Shown: positions 8,601 through 15,721, counted from the stretch's first letter. The stretch: DNA of 29,092 nt from an uncultured Candidatus Melainabacteria bacterium (GCA_934757255.1 CAKVLL010000024.1:1-29092), one strand, 5' to 3'. Notes: generated by a model from the letters alone, not told the origin. Numbers and translations are program-made.

Positions 8601-9667
8601 GAATTTATTCCACCATTAATTGTTAGTTTAGAAGTATCACCAGAATTTATAAATATTCCATTGTTATTAAATTTACCGGCTGTTATTTGACCTTCATTAG
8701 TAAATGTAGAGTTGCCAACTTGATTAATTATTGCTTGGCTTATACTACCTTGGTTTTTACCTTCTTCAAAACTTAAAAAACCATCACTGCCATTTATTGT
8801 TGCACCAACATTATTATTTAAAATCCCAGTTGTTAATTTTCCATCATTTACTATGTTCCCATTATTTACTATTTTATCATTTATAGTAACTGTTGCACCA
8901 ACATTATTCGTAAAACTGGAATTAGTATCGTTATTTAATATTGTTGATTCTATTATTCCTTTATTTATCAAACTTCCTTGATTTGTAATTTCTGTTGATA
9001 CAATTGAACCCACTGTATCGCCAACTTTATCATTTAAAAAATTACCTTTATTAATTATGGAATCTGCTTTTACAACTCCCGTACTTTGATTCTGAAAAAT
9101 TCCAACATTCCCAAAATCAGTTACATCTATTGAACCTGAATTTGTATATTCTCCAGATTCATTTATAAAACTCGATTGCACTATTGTACCAGCATTATTT
9201 CCTCCATTTACCGTGATTGATGCAGAAGCACCGGCACTTACACCCTTTGTAATAGTTCCTAAATTTATAAAATCTTGTGTTGTTTTTATTGTTCCATTAT
9301 TCTCAAAGACACCGCCTGAAACATTTTTTATTATACTTTGAGAAATCGAACCTGTATTTAATCCTTTACTAAAATATAAAGCTCCGGCACCTGAAATTTT
9401 TGCACTGTTTTCAATTTCTTTTACTGTAATTTTATCTTTGTTAACAAGTTTTTTATTATTTATTAATGTATTTAGAACATTTAATTCAGCCTCATTTGAT
9501 AGTACACCGTCGTTAATAATATTATCATAATCCTTTTGTACATCTGACGTCTCAACCTCTGCAGAACCTATATTCCAATTGTTTAACATAGAATCTGCTG
9601 CATAAACATCACAAAAAGACACTACGCCAAGAAGGGCTGTTGCACACAACAAAGTCCTTAATTTCAT
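5648..9667 (-). CDS. Autotransporter with beta-solenoid passenger
   Basis: A 1339-residue type V secreted protein. Residues 1-23 are a classical signal peptide (Lys/Arg start, hydrophobic core, cleavage near VYA-AD). The passenger, about 24-1070, is rich in Asn, Ser, Thr, Gly and Ile with imperfect ~20-residue repeats (N-x-G-x-I/L turns) typical of a right-handed beta-solenoid. Seven better-defined repeats contain 'G-x-N-x-G-x-I-x-Q' followed by a 'F-x-N-x-G' strand. The last ~260 residues, beginning near GGLWYRMYGTFE, alternate aromatic and Gly residues as in the 12-strand outer-membrane beta-barrel. The protein ends in LGK rather than the usual aromatic residue. GGAG precedes the start, and a strong terminator follows. 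The likely role is surface adhesion or interaction; no catalytic motif is visible. Confidence 0.92.
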   Translation of the reverse strand: MKLRTLLCATALLGVVSFCDVYAADSMLNNWNIGSAEVETSDVQKDYDNIINDGVLSNEAELNVLNTLINNKKLVNKDKITVKEIENSAKISGAGALYFSKGLNTGSISQSIIKNVSGGVFENNGTIKTTQDFINLGTITKGVSAGASASITVNGGNNAGTIVQSSFINESGEYTNSGSIDVTDFGNVGIFQNQSTGVVKADSIINKGNFLNDKVGDTVGSIVSTEITNQGSLINKGIIESTILNNDTNSSFTNNVGATVTINDKIVNNGNIVNDGKLTTGILNNNVGATINGSDGFLSFEEGKNQGSISQAIINQVGNSTFTNEGQITAGKFNNNGIFINSGDTSKLTINGGINSGSIKGGSVYIKDNYTNNGELEINNSDFSLASGNTIDGVGKLTLNGGSNSGDILQSDVTFASGTFNNIGNIGKESSSISNIINYGNLNNTGNIVADTIQNNSQIINDNKIIANTSLTNVGKFLGNGNLIIGGGSNSGEISQKDITIDGNFINDKKITSTGSFINSADITGGVDSELNVVNGTNSGNISQAIMNVSGNFTNSGVLDITKDLTNTGSVINSSTISVANELINNKNITNKNSGIITVNKVLTNNAGANIVNERNSVIDVSANGAKMENKGTVNNSGTVKFSDASAGLENSGSFITNGGLVQDAIVANTGRLTATNGAKLNLISLNNTNGIVNILNSSDLDLSNQTGDLKGTINVAGGRADANGNLIANTITSQINDTKFVGDLNIGDGNTNSNLSISNILVDKTANLNIAHGGLLVVGNNSTVNLDDNTKDIVNGDIQLVQDGTFNLDGYTLVTGDKSTQNGGNKAYYSQTGGTLNILNNSTLKLGDSSAVTGGILNLDSTSQFLVTSEANGTSNTFLDSMAMADGSRFGAMNSGMADYNITDINVNGTNNFTIDVLGRSNAQGEHGTDRFVGDNLVGNGTINIEDWTLAGDIFGWQAPIDRDLKLDNVFKFSNISPNVQLTATKKETFTPIGWYQLNNHGGMTGNYELNLTRFNPQVYRGQVTTLTQYMNQLAIDDMLFNHSMLLPSFKDYDLVDNGAMINRLASANPVYAPYQYSKKDGGLWYRMYGTFETLQMSQGLSRVGNNAYGTIIGADFGLKDLKNGWKFMPTAYIGYNGAHQYFAGMGAYQNGGQAGFLGTWYKDNFVLGGLIYGGVYQNSMDIAGHTDNTFNYFAGASAKGAYNLRLHRDWVLQPNLMLAYNFFGQQNWHTDFGQMGMMSGTLNGINLAPGLNLIWEKETFSIYATLQYMYNLNGAVDGRAGNVSLPHLYMDRGYIQYGFGFTKRFTDRFSGYFQTVFRNVGRTGVGFQLGLNIKLGK

Positions 9668-9763
9668 TGTTTTTCTCCACTATTTCTTAAATTCTTAATT
9701 CCAAAATATACAATTAGTCTAACAAAAAGTTTTATATTTTGCAAAATTCTACCTAACCAACCA

Positions 9764-9792
9764 TTGACTTTTTTACTATCATCATTAAATAT
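9764..9792 (+). promoter_or_regulatory. Candidate promoter of dnaJ-like gene
   Basis: TTGACT (9764-9769), 17 bases, then AAATAT (9787-9792). The start codon at 9798 falls at the expected transcription start, so the mRNA may be leaderless, which agrees with the absence of a Shine-Dalgarno. The -10 is a weak match. Confidence 0.4.
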
Positions 9793-9797
9793 CTAGT

Positions 9798-10796
9798 ATG
9801 AGTAAAAATTACTATAAAATTTTAGATATATCTGAATTTAGCACCTCTGACGAGATTAAAAATGCCTATAGAAAATTAGCAAGAAAATGGCATCCTGATA
9901 TAGCCGGCAATACTCCAGATGTTATAGCAAAATTCAAAGAAATTAATGAAGCTTATGAAATTCTTTCAAATTGCATAAAAAAATCAGACTATGATAAAGC
10001 ACAAAAATTTTATTCTTATGCAAAAAACACCAAATCTAATTTTAAAGAAACTAAAAATGAAAAACAAAAAAACACAAAAAACGATACAAAAACAACTTCA
10101 CAAACAAAAGATAATTTTAAATTCAACTGGGAAGACTTTTTTTACAAAGCACCTAAAAAAGAAGCAAAAGCAACAAAACGTGGTAATGACATATATTCAG
10201 ATATCGAAATTTCTATTTTTGAAACAATTGGCGGAACTATAAAAACAATAAACATGCTTCAAACAAATATTTGTCCAAAATGCAATGGCAGAAAATTTGT
10301 AAATGGAACAAAATGTCTTTACTGTCAAGGCAAGGGAGAAACATCTACATACAAAAGGTTCAGCGTAAAAATCCCTGCCGGAATAAAAGATAATTCTAAA
10401 ATCAGATTGGCAGGAGAGGGAGAAAAAGGAATTAATGGTGGGAGAAATGGTGATTTGTACATAACAATCCATATACAAGAACCTAAAAATTACAAAACAG
10501 AAGGATTAAATATTTTAAAAACAATCGCAATTACACCTTATGAAGCCGTTTTAGGTGCAAATATAACAATACCTACATTAAAAGGAAATGTCGCTGTAAA
10601 AATAGCACCTTCAACAAAAAATGGACAAAAGATACGACTTTCCGGTTGTGGAATTGAACAAAATAACAAAGTTGGCGATTTAATTCTTACTTTAGAGATT
10701 CAAATACCTAAAAATCTCTCTGATGAAGAAATCCAACTTTATAAAAAATTAGCCGAAATTTCTACTAGCAACACGACAATAAGAGATAATTTTTAA
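9798..10796 (+). CDS. DnaJ-family co-chaperone with reduced zinc finger
   Basis: A 332-residue Hsp40. The J domain is at residues 1-70 (YYKILDIS, then WHPD at 31-34), and its HPD tripeptide stimulates DnaK ATPase. Residues 71-125 are a Lys/Thr/Asn-rich linker in place of the usual Gly/Phe-rich one. The C-terminal beta-sandwich substrate-binding domains start near 130 (DIYSDIEISIFETIGGT) and run through DLYITIHI and GDLILTLEI. Only two CxxCxG motifs are present, C159-C162 and C173-C176, where canonical DnaJ has four, so one zinc site at most. It is shorter than DnaJ (about 375 aa) and intermediate between DnaJ and CbpA. It converges on the YkgJ gene with a five-base gap. Confidence 0.9.
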   Translation: MSKNYYKILDISEFSTSDEIKNAYRKLARKWHPDIAGNTPDVIAKFKEINEAYEILSNCIKKSDYDKAQKFYSYAKNTKSNFKETKNEKQKNTKNDTKTTSQTKDNFKFNWEDFFYKAPKKEAKATKRGNDIYSDIEISIFETIGGTIKTINMLQTNICPKCNGRKFVNGTKCLYCQGKGETSTYKRFSVKIPAGIKDNSKIRLAGEGEKGINGGRNGDLYITIHIQEPKNYKTEGLNILKTIAITPYEAVLGANITIPTLKGNVAVKIAPSTKNGQKIRLSGCGIEQNNKVGDLILTLEIQIPKNLSDEEIQLYKKLAEISTSNTTIRDNF

Positions 10797-10801
10797 AGTT
10801 A

Positions 10802-11212
10802 TTAGCGTTTTTTCTTGCAAACTTTTTTATAAACATCTTCAAAACTTTCTATAGGCTCTAAATGATAACCACAATGTTCCGCAAGAGTACCACCCATTTT
10901 AAATAACTCTTCTTGGGGATAACGCCTACAGATACCGGGTCTTTTTTTATGAATTTTACATTTATGAGTTTCTTTATCTAAATTCATGCACTCAAAAACA
11001 AGTCCGGTTTCATCTTTATCTACAATTTTCAAATAAGTATAAAACGGGTGTAATTTTTGCAATTTATGGAATTCTTCTTCTGTTTTAATTACTTCTTTAT
11101 GCTTAACATAAATCTTTTGACAACAACGACCACAAGCATTACAAGACCCCGTTCTATAATACTTTTTCTTTAAAATATACAAATAAAAAAACTTTTTTAT
11201 TTTTTTAAACAT
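10802..11212 (-). CDS. YkgJ-family cysteine-cluster protein
   Basis: A 136-residue protein of the YkgJ/UPF0153 zinc- or iron-chelating family. The signature is visible: CNACGRCC at 24-31, then CMNLDKETHKCKIHKKRPGIC, with RYP following. Family members are thought to bind metal through these cysteines; the cellular role is unclear. The start lies inside the 3' end of the TPR gene, with an eight-base overlap, so the two are translationally coupled. The N-terminal 20 residues are basic and aromatic. Confidence 0.88.
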   Translation of the reverse strand: MFKKIKKFFYLYILKKKYYRTGSCNACGRCCQKIYVKHKEVIKTEEEFHKLQKLHPFYTYLKIVDKDETGLVFECMNLDKETHKCKIHKKRPGICRRYPQEELFKMGGTLAEHCGYHLEPIESFEDVYKKVCKKKR

Positions 11213-12386
11213 TCACAACTCTCGATTTGGCAAATCTATACTCAGAAGAATTTTCATTTGATAATAACATTACTTTTGAAAAATATTTATTTGATATTTT
11301 AAAATCACCTTCCTTATATAAAGCCTCACCTTTCTCTAAACAAGTTTTGATAATCCTTTCTTCTGGATTAATAAAAGATTTTAAACGCGTAATTTTATCA
11401 CCAAGTTCTACTTGCAAATCTTCATTCAATATTACACAATTTTCATACTCTATAAGCGCCATGTGATAATTATTATCATTATAATAGTTATCCGCCCATT
11501 CTTTATGCCCCTTATAGCTTGAACTGTCAAATGTCGAATTCAAGTCTTTTATAAGCTGCAATATCCTCAAATATTCAACCTGATTATGAATAACAAGCGG
11601 AAGCAATCTACGCATAGTACAATATGCCGCGGTGTAATCTCCCAAATTTATATAAACAGACGCTAATTTTTGCAAAACGTCCAAAGACCTATTATCAAGA
11701 CTCAACGCTTGTTTCAAATAAATCATCGAATGCATATTATCATTCACTTCCAAATAAACTTTTCCAAGCGCATGATTTATATCAAAACTGACCGGCATAT
11801 TTTTCACTGCAAAAGTAAGAAATTCTATTGCATCTGTGTACTTTCTAACAGAAATTGCACGCTGTGCTTTCTGCATAAACTCTTTTCCAATCTCATTACA
11901 ACGATTAATGCTATTTTTTATCGTAGAATAAGATTGACCTTTATCTTTTGCATATTTTAAATACTTTTCATAATAAAAAACAGATTGAAATTTCATATTT
12001 TTTGAAAAATATGATGTTGCTAAATTTAAACATACAGCCTCATCATCTGGTTTATATGCATAAGCAGAAACCCAATTCTGAATAGCGTTCTTCAAATCTT
12101 CACGTTTATAAAAAATATTACCTAAATACAAATAAGAAGGATTTTTTAAGCTTTCCAAACCTATTGATTTTTTAAAATATTCCTCCGCCGGCAACATATC
12201 ATTTAACTTATAATAACATCGCCCAATTTCATAATAAAGTTTAAATGAAATACTGACATTAAGCATATCAAGATAAAGCCTTAATGCAGATGAATAATCT
12301 CCTTTTTTATAATGATTTTTTGCTGCCTCAAGCCTTTTACTTTCTAAATCAGAATTATCGATAATATAATAATCAGACGATACCAT
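11205..12386 (-). CDS. TPR-repeat protein
   Basis: A 393-residue helical protein made of tetratricopeptide repeats. Clear units include residues 14-42 (EAAKNHYKKGDYSSALRLYL), 50-80, 84-115 (YLYLGNIFYKREDLKNAIQ) and 204-265 (ALGKVYLEVNDNMHSMIYLK, then LASVYINLGDYTAAY), with a final pair near the C-terminus (GEALYKEGDFKISNKYFSKV). TPRs mediate protein-protein contacts; the partner is unknown. There is no signal peptide, so it is probably cytoplasmic. It is the middle gene of a three-gene operon (unknown, TPR, YkgJ), 18 bases after the upstream gene and overlapping the downstream one. Confidence 0.85.
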   Translation of the reverse strand: MVSSDYYIIDNSDLESKRLEAAKNHYKKGDYSSALRLYLDMLNVSISFKLYYEIGRCYYKLNDMLPAEEYFKKSIGLESLKNPSYLYLGNIFYKREDLKNAIQNWVSAYAYKPDDEAVCLNLATSYFSKNMKFQSVFYYEKYLKYAKDKGQSYSTIKNSINRCNEIGKEFMQKAQRAISVRKYTDAIEFLTFAVKNMPVSFDINHALGKVYLEVNDNMHSMIYLKQALSLDNRSLDVLQKLASVYINLGDYTAAYCTMRRLLPLVIHNQVEYLRILQLIKDLNSTFDSSSYKGHKEWADNYYNDNNYHMALIEYENCVILNEDLQVELGDKITRLKSFINPEERIIKTCLEKGEALYKEGDFKISNKYFSKVMLLSNENSSEYRFAKSRVVNV

Positions 12387-12404
12387 AGCTGTATTCTATC
12401 ATAT

Positions 12405-12755
12405 TTACAGCTCTAAATCATCAAGTAATTTAGAATTTGTTACAAGCTCTTTCAAAACATCATCTTCAAATACATCAACAACACCACTTCTGAATAATTC
12501 TTGCATTTTTTCTAAATGAGATGTATCGTCTTTATCGCTAATTGCAACTTTAGTAAATTTATTTATGTCAAGATCTCGTTGAAAAAGCTGCATTGCTCCT
12601 GATGAAATCTCTGTTTTATCAACATAAGGATTTGAACCATAACCTGTTTTTTGAAGATTTGCACGTATTGAGGCAAGATTTATTACATTACCTGCATTAT
12701 TTAATTGAGAGTTATAAAACAACCCATTACTGTTATCATTAATATTATTAAACAT
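12405..12755 (-). CDS. Small protein of unknown function
   Basis: A 116-residue protein with a purine-rich GGGGAG ten bases before the ATG. The first 50 residues are Asn-rich and probably disordered. The C-terminal half is helical (HLEKMQELFRSGVVDVFEDD). That half has the spacing of the sigma-binding tail of FlgM-type anti-sigma factors, but the similarity is weak and no flagellar gene is nearby, so I do not assign it. It is the first gene of the operon with the TPR and YkgJ genes. Confidence 0.7.
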   Translation of the reverse strand: MFNNINDNSNGLFYNSQLNNAGNVINLASIRANLQKTGYGSNPYVDKTEISSGAMQLFQRDLDINKFTKVAISDKDDTSHLEKMQELFRSGVVDVFEDDVLKELVTNSKLLDDLEL

Positions 12756-13122
12756 GGCCCCAATCTCCCCAATTATTTTACTCTATTATTATATATTTTC
12801 TTTTATTTGTTATCAACCAAATGATGTATTTTATTCTATTAAATGCCCGCATTTATTATTAATACAACTTTTATATATAATAATAAAACCTTTTTTCTGT
12901 TAATAAGTTCTGAGAGATTAATTCTGAAATGATTTGTAATCATGACTAATTTTATCAAAACTTTTTACAACATTTTTATTTACTATTTTTGCACACTTAA
13001 TGTAACGATATTTTTACATAAAAATATAATTATACAAGAATTATATTTACTCAACACAAATTAAAACCTAAAATCTTCTATATTTTTCATATTCTGACAT
13101 AAACATTATGAAAAAACTTCTC
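12756..13122. other. AT-rich intergenic region between divergent genes
   Basis: About 370 bases with no gene. It holds an imperfectly spaced AT-rich palindrome at 13022-13048 (10-bp arms around ATACAAG) and presumably the promoter of the leftward operon. I see no credible ORF or structured RNA. Confidence 0.5.
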
Positions 13123-13163
13123 TTGACATTTTGTAAGGTTTGCCTTACTTTAATAAAGTAAGG
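13123..13163 (+). promoter_or_regulatory. Promoter with overlapping metal-repressor operators
   Basis: TTGACA (13123-13128) is a perfect -35. The -10 is either TACTTT at 17-base spacing or TAATAA further down. Two overlapping palindromes cover the promoter: GTAAGG-TTTG-CCTTAC (13133-13148), which has the AGG-N4-CCT core of DtxR/MntR-family boxes, and a 21-bp perfect palindrome with arms CCTTACTTTA and TAAAGTAAGG (13143-13163). The regulator gene starts 12 bases later, so autorepression by metal-loaded repressor is likely. Confidence 0.8.
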
Positions 13164-13174
13164 AGAACCTAACA

Positions 13175-13591
13175 ATGATTACAAAAAGTTTAGAAGATTA
13201 TATCGAATACATTTACACTTCGCTTTCAAACGGCGAAGAACTTAAAGCAATTGATATTGCAAAGAAATTTAACATATCAAGAGCTAGCGTTTCAGAAGCT
13301 TTGATTAGATTGTGCGAATTAGGATTGGTTATATACGAAGGAAGAAAAGGAATTATTGTAACCGAAAAAGGTGAGATTGAAGCGAAAAGAGTTATAAAAA
13401 AACACCAAATTCTTTTGGATTTTCTAAACAAAACTCTAAATATTGAATTTGAAAAAGCTTCGGATAACGCTTGCAAAATTGAACATGTTATTGATGACGA
13501 TGTTGTCTCGATATTGGAAAAATTTAATCAATTTAGTGATAAAAATAATCTAAAAAAAGATTTTGTGGAGTTTATCAAAAATGATAAATAA
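13175..13591 (+). CDS. DtxR/MntR-family metal-dependent repressor
   Basis: A 138-residue regulator. The winged helix-turn-helix is at 1-65 (SLEDYIEYIY, DIAKKFNISRASVSEALIRL, then the wing to IVTEKG). The dimerisation and metal-binding domain is at 66-115. By position, Asp8, Glu11 and His77 match the MntR ligands, while Cys100-x-x-Glu103-His104 matches the DtxR-type CxxEH rather than MntR's E-x-x-E-H, so metal preference (Mn or Fe) is unclear. The SH3-like third domain of DtxR is absent. AAGGAG lies ten bases before the ATG. The gene overlaps the next one by 11 bases, and a palindromic operator covers its promoter. Confidence 0.9.
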   Translation: MITKSLEDYIEYIYTSLSNGEELKAIDIAKKFNISRASVSEALIRLCELGLVIYEGRKGIIVTEKGEIEAKRVIKKHQILLDFLNKTLNIEFEKASDNACKIEHVIDDDVVSILEKFNQFSDKNNLKKDFVEFIKNDK

Positions 13592-14564
13592 CATTAAATC
13601 TTTTGCAAAATTTTTAGATCAACCAATACTGATTGCGCATTTAAATAGAAATATGCCAAAAATTATGCTTACGGGAACTGCTCTATATAGTGCAAAAAAA
13701 GGTTATGATGTTTATGAAGGGGATAAAAATTCTACTCCAACAAAAGATTATCTCAAGAACACGGGCATACTTTTTTCTTCAGTAATATCAGCTTTGTTTG
13801 CTCCTAAATTAGCCTCTAAAATCGCCAGCAGAGCACCTTTAGACTCTTTAAAAATCGTAAAAGAACAAAATTCAAAATTAGTTGAAGAATTTATTTCTAA
13901 GAATAAAAATTCTTTAAGTGAAGAGAGTTTAAATATTTTAGAAAATGCAAAAACCAATATTCTTTCTTTATCAAAAATAAAAAAATTAACAAAAGATTTA
14001 AAAGCAAAGAAGCTTGACGGATTTATGAAAAAATTAATTCCTAACCCTGAAAATATAAGTTCTAAAGATATTTTTTCCGAAATCGGTTACTTATCAATAT
14101 ACGGAGCAATACCCGTTATTGGCGGAATTGCAAGTGGCTTAGCTGCTGATAAAATCGCAGGTGAAGATGTTAAAAAAACTGCGCCGGACAAAGTAAGCGA
14201 AGGTTTGTACCAGTATTTGGCGAATATTTTTATGTGTAATATTGGCGCAGGAGCAGCTCTTGGGATTTTAGAAAAATTGAATATAACCTCAAAAGCTTGC
14301 AGAGCAGTCGGGATGGTCACAGGAATAATTTTAACTGGAGTTATCGGCGGTTCTAAGATGGCGAATTTTATAACCGATAAAGTTTCTAAAAAAGTCGGCA
14401 TAAAAGATATTAAAGAAAGAAAACCCGAGCTTATTGATTTAGGAATGCATACAGACGATATCGCGACAGTTGCGGTTTTATCAGGGTTAAAATGGATTGA
14501 ACCGTCTTTACCATTTCTATATTCTATTTCTGGTTACAAATCAGGGATTGGATATAGAAATTGA
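13581..14564 (+). CDS. Unknown hydrophobic protein co-transcribed with the repressor
   Basis: A 327-residue protein starting at ATG 13581 with GGAG ten bases upstream; a TTG at 13563 would add six residues and is less likely. I do not recognise the family. It has Gly/Ala/Ile-rich hydrophobic segments, roughly at TGILFSSVISALFAP, YLSIYGAIPVIGGIASGLAA, IGAGAALGI and VGMVTGIILTGVIGG, separated by Lys-rich stretches, so it is probably a membrane or membrane-associated protein. Overlap with the DtxR/MntR-type gene suggests a role in metal transport or metal response, by context only. Similar segments repeat in the two halves (GLAADKIAG and GGSKMANFITDKV). Confidence 0.75.
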   Translation: MINNIKSFAKFLDQPILIAHLNRNMPKIMLTGTALYSAKKGYDVYEGDKNSTPTKDYLKNTGILFSSVISALFAPKLASKIASRAPLDSLKIVKEQNSKLVEEFISKNKNSLSEESLNILENAKTNILSLSKIKKLTKDLKAKKLDGFMKKLIPNPENISSKDIFSEIGYLSIYGAIPVIGGIASGLAADKIAGEDVKKTAPDKVSEGLYQYLANIFMCNIGAGAALGILEKLNITSKACRAVGMVTGIILTGVIGGSKMANFITDKVSKKVGIKDIKERKPELIDLGMHTDDIATVAVLSGLKWIEPSLPFLYSISGYKSGIGYRN

Positions 14565-14573
14565 AGTTCAAGG

Positions 14574-14601
14574 TCGTGTTCAATGAAAATGTTGAACACG
14601 A
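14574..14601. repeat. REP-like palindrome (TCGTGTTCAA type)
   Basis: TCGTGTTCAA and TTGAACACGA form a perfect 10-bp stem around TGAAAATG. The same stem and loop recur at 15964-15993. It lies ten bases after the stop of the preceding gene, with no T tract. Confidence 0.85.
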
Positions 14602-14654
14602 GCTACGACTAATCGCACCTCACAATGACGCCCAACCGGTAGTCTCACGCTACG

Positions 14655-14685
14655 TCATTGCGAAGGCGATTAGCCTGAAGCAATC
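14655..14685. repeat. Dispersed TCATTGCG...GCAATCC repeat
   Basis: Begins TCATTGCGAAGGCGATTAG and ends GAAGCAATCC, with ATTGC/GCAAT ends able to pair. The copy at 27793-27824, inside the helicase-like gene, has the same ends with a different middle. Confidence 0.65.
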
Positions 14686-14802
14686 CAGCTTTTTATTAAT
14701 TATTTTCATTGTATTAAAATTATCATGGACAGGCGTAGAGATATGCCTGCCAAATATTAAGTTTTGTAAATACGACTTTTTTATAGCTAAGATTCAAGCG
14801 TG

Positions 14803-14869
<67 letters not shown>

Positions 14870-14937
14870 GCAATTTTTGAATGTGAGTTGTTTTAATACT
14901 TATGTAAAGTGTAGAACATAAAAAAAGGAGTGTAGTT

Positions 14938-15288
14938 ATGAACGAAATGAATTTAGGAAACGCTTACGGTTATTCTTATGTGAAAAAGAATCCACATCAC
15001 ATCCAATGTCAACCAAAGAAAGTCGCTGAAACAACACAAAAGACTTTTGATTATTCAAAATACCTTACAGATCAGATTAAAATCACAACAGAGCGAGCTA
15101 AATTTAAAAAGCTCAGTACGAAAGAAATCATTAATTTAATCAAAGAAAATACGATGTCTACAATACAAAGGAACGCAATGGGTAATGAATTATGTCAAAG
15201 AACACTAGATGCGGTTGCAAATGGTAATATGTCAATAAAAGAAGCTCTCAAATTTGTTCAATCCTTGTCTAAACATTTTAAAATTTAA
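14938..15288 (+). CDS. Small protein of unknown function
   Basis: A 116-residue basic protein with AAAGGAG eight bases before the ATG. It is polar throughout, with helical segments (LSTKEIINLIKENTM and MSIKEALKFVQSLSKHF) and a Tyr/His-rich N-terminus (YGYSYVKKNPHHIQC). No signal peptide, membrane span or known motif is seen. It is monocistronic. A microsatellite upstream might affect its expression. Confidence 0.72.
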   Translation: MNEMNLGNAYGYSYVKKNPHHIQCQPKKVAETTQKTFDYSKYLTDQIKITTERAKFKKLSTKEIINLIKENTMSTIQRNAMGNELCQRTLDAVANGNMSIKEALKFVQSLSKHFKI

Positions 15289-15387
15289 ACATTTTTATAA
15301 AAATAGGCGTAGCTCTAACTGAAAAGCAAATGAATTTAGTTATAAATTTTATTAAGTTGATTCGGGGTTATAAACCTTAACAAACAC

Positions 15388-15416
15388 TTGAAAAGTAACT
15401 CAACGTTTGTTATAAT
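15388..15416 (+). promoter_or_regulatory. Promoter of putative antisense RNA
   Basis: TTGAAA (15388-15393), 17 bases, then a perfect TATAAT (15411-15416) on the plus strand. The expected start is near G15423, the first base of a large stem-loop. It faces the minus-strand promoter at 15645-15673, and no plus-strand gene with a ribosome binding site follows. Confidence 0.75.
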
Positions 15417-15422
15417 AATGAA

Positions 15423-15640
15423 GTAGGGAAAACTCCCTAGTACCGGTCACAATACTAAGGAGTTTCTTCGTACCCTACTCAACAAAAGTTAGAACAATTT
15501 TTAGAATGGCTGTACAGATTGCAAAAGCTTGTACAGCTATTTTTATTGCTCGTCTAAGTTCCATAGCCTCACCTCCCTTCTGACCTTTAACTCTTCGTAA
15601 ATTGTGTGTCAGAGGTGGGAGTCGTAAGATACTTACCCAC
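15423..15640 (+). ncRNA. Putative antisense RNA over the 29-codon ORF
   Basis: A transcript from the 15388-15416 promoter would run antisense to the whole 29-codon minus-strand ORF and its leader. It would begin with a stem-loop (GTAGGG with CCCTAC, AAACTCC with GGAGTTT, TAGTA with TACTA; 15423-15478). A second hairpin, GTGGG...CCCAC with inner TAAG/CTTA, lies at 15615-15640 and is followed by GTTTATT, a weak terminator. Size about 220 bases. The only plus-strand ORF inside, 25 codons at 15506-15583, lacks a Shine-Dalgarno. The RNA is inferred. Confidence 0.5.
15475..15564 (-). CDS. 29-aa hydrophobic peptide, putative type I toxin
   Basis: A minus-strand ORF of 29 codons, too short for ordinary gene calling. 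It starts MELRRAIKIAV, continues with a hydrophobic stretch to TFVE and would form one membrane helix after a basic end. The Shine-Dalgarno GGGAGGTGA (15577-15569) is almost a perfect complement of the 16S tail, with seven bases between GGAGG and ATG. In the mRNA leader CACCT (15617-15613) can pair with AGGTG (15574-15570), and CTGAC with GTCAG beside it, hiding the Shine-Dalgarno. Size, hydrophobicity, hidden ribosome site and an opposing promoter match type I toxins in general; I see no match to a named family. Confidence 0.6.
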   Translation of the reverse strand: MELRRAIKIAVQAFAICTAILKIVLTFVE

Positions 15641-15644
15641 GTTT

Positions 15645-15673
15645 ATTGTATCAAAAGAACTCAATAAAATCAA
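15645..15673 (-). promoter_or_regulatory. Promoter of the 29-codon ORF
   Basis: On the minus strand, TTGATT (15673-15668), 17 bases, then TACAAT (15650-15645). The start would be near 15638, giving a structured leader of about 75 bases before ATG 15564. It faces the plus-strand promoter about 230 bases away. Confidence 0.7.
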
Positions 15674-15683
15674 TGCTTTAGAC

Positions 15684-15721
15684 CGTAGGGTGGGAAAAGC
15701 GTGAGCGGTTCCCACCTTCAT
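15684..15721 (+). repeat. REP-like palindrome, copy 2
   Basis: CGTAGGGTGGGAAAAGCG... to ...GGTTCCCACCTTCAT. Inverted copy of 4638-4674 (one mismatch in 35). It lies just upstream of the promoter of the 29-codon ORF. Confidence 0.85.

Noticed and set aside
8000..9500. DNA tandem repeat array inside the autotransporter gene
   Set aside because: The repetition is at protein level (degenerate beta-solenoid units); the DNA units are too diverged to be a tandem array.
12405..12755. FlgM-type anti-sigma factor
   Set aside because: Only a loose pattern match in the C-terminal half, with no flagellar or sigma-28 gene nearby.
15506..15583. 25-codon plus-strand ORF opposite the putative toxin
   Set aside because: It has no Shine-Dalgarno, while the minus-strand ORF has a near-perfect one. 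Its hydrophobic look comes from the internal palindrome.
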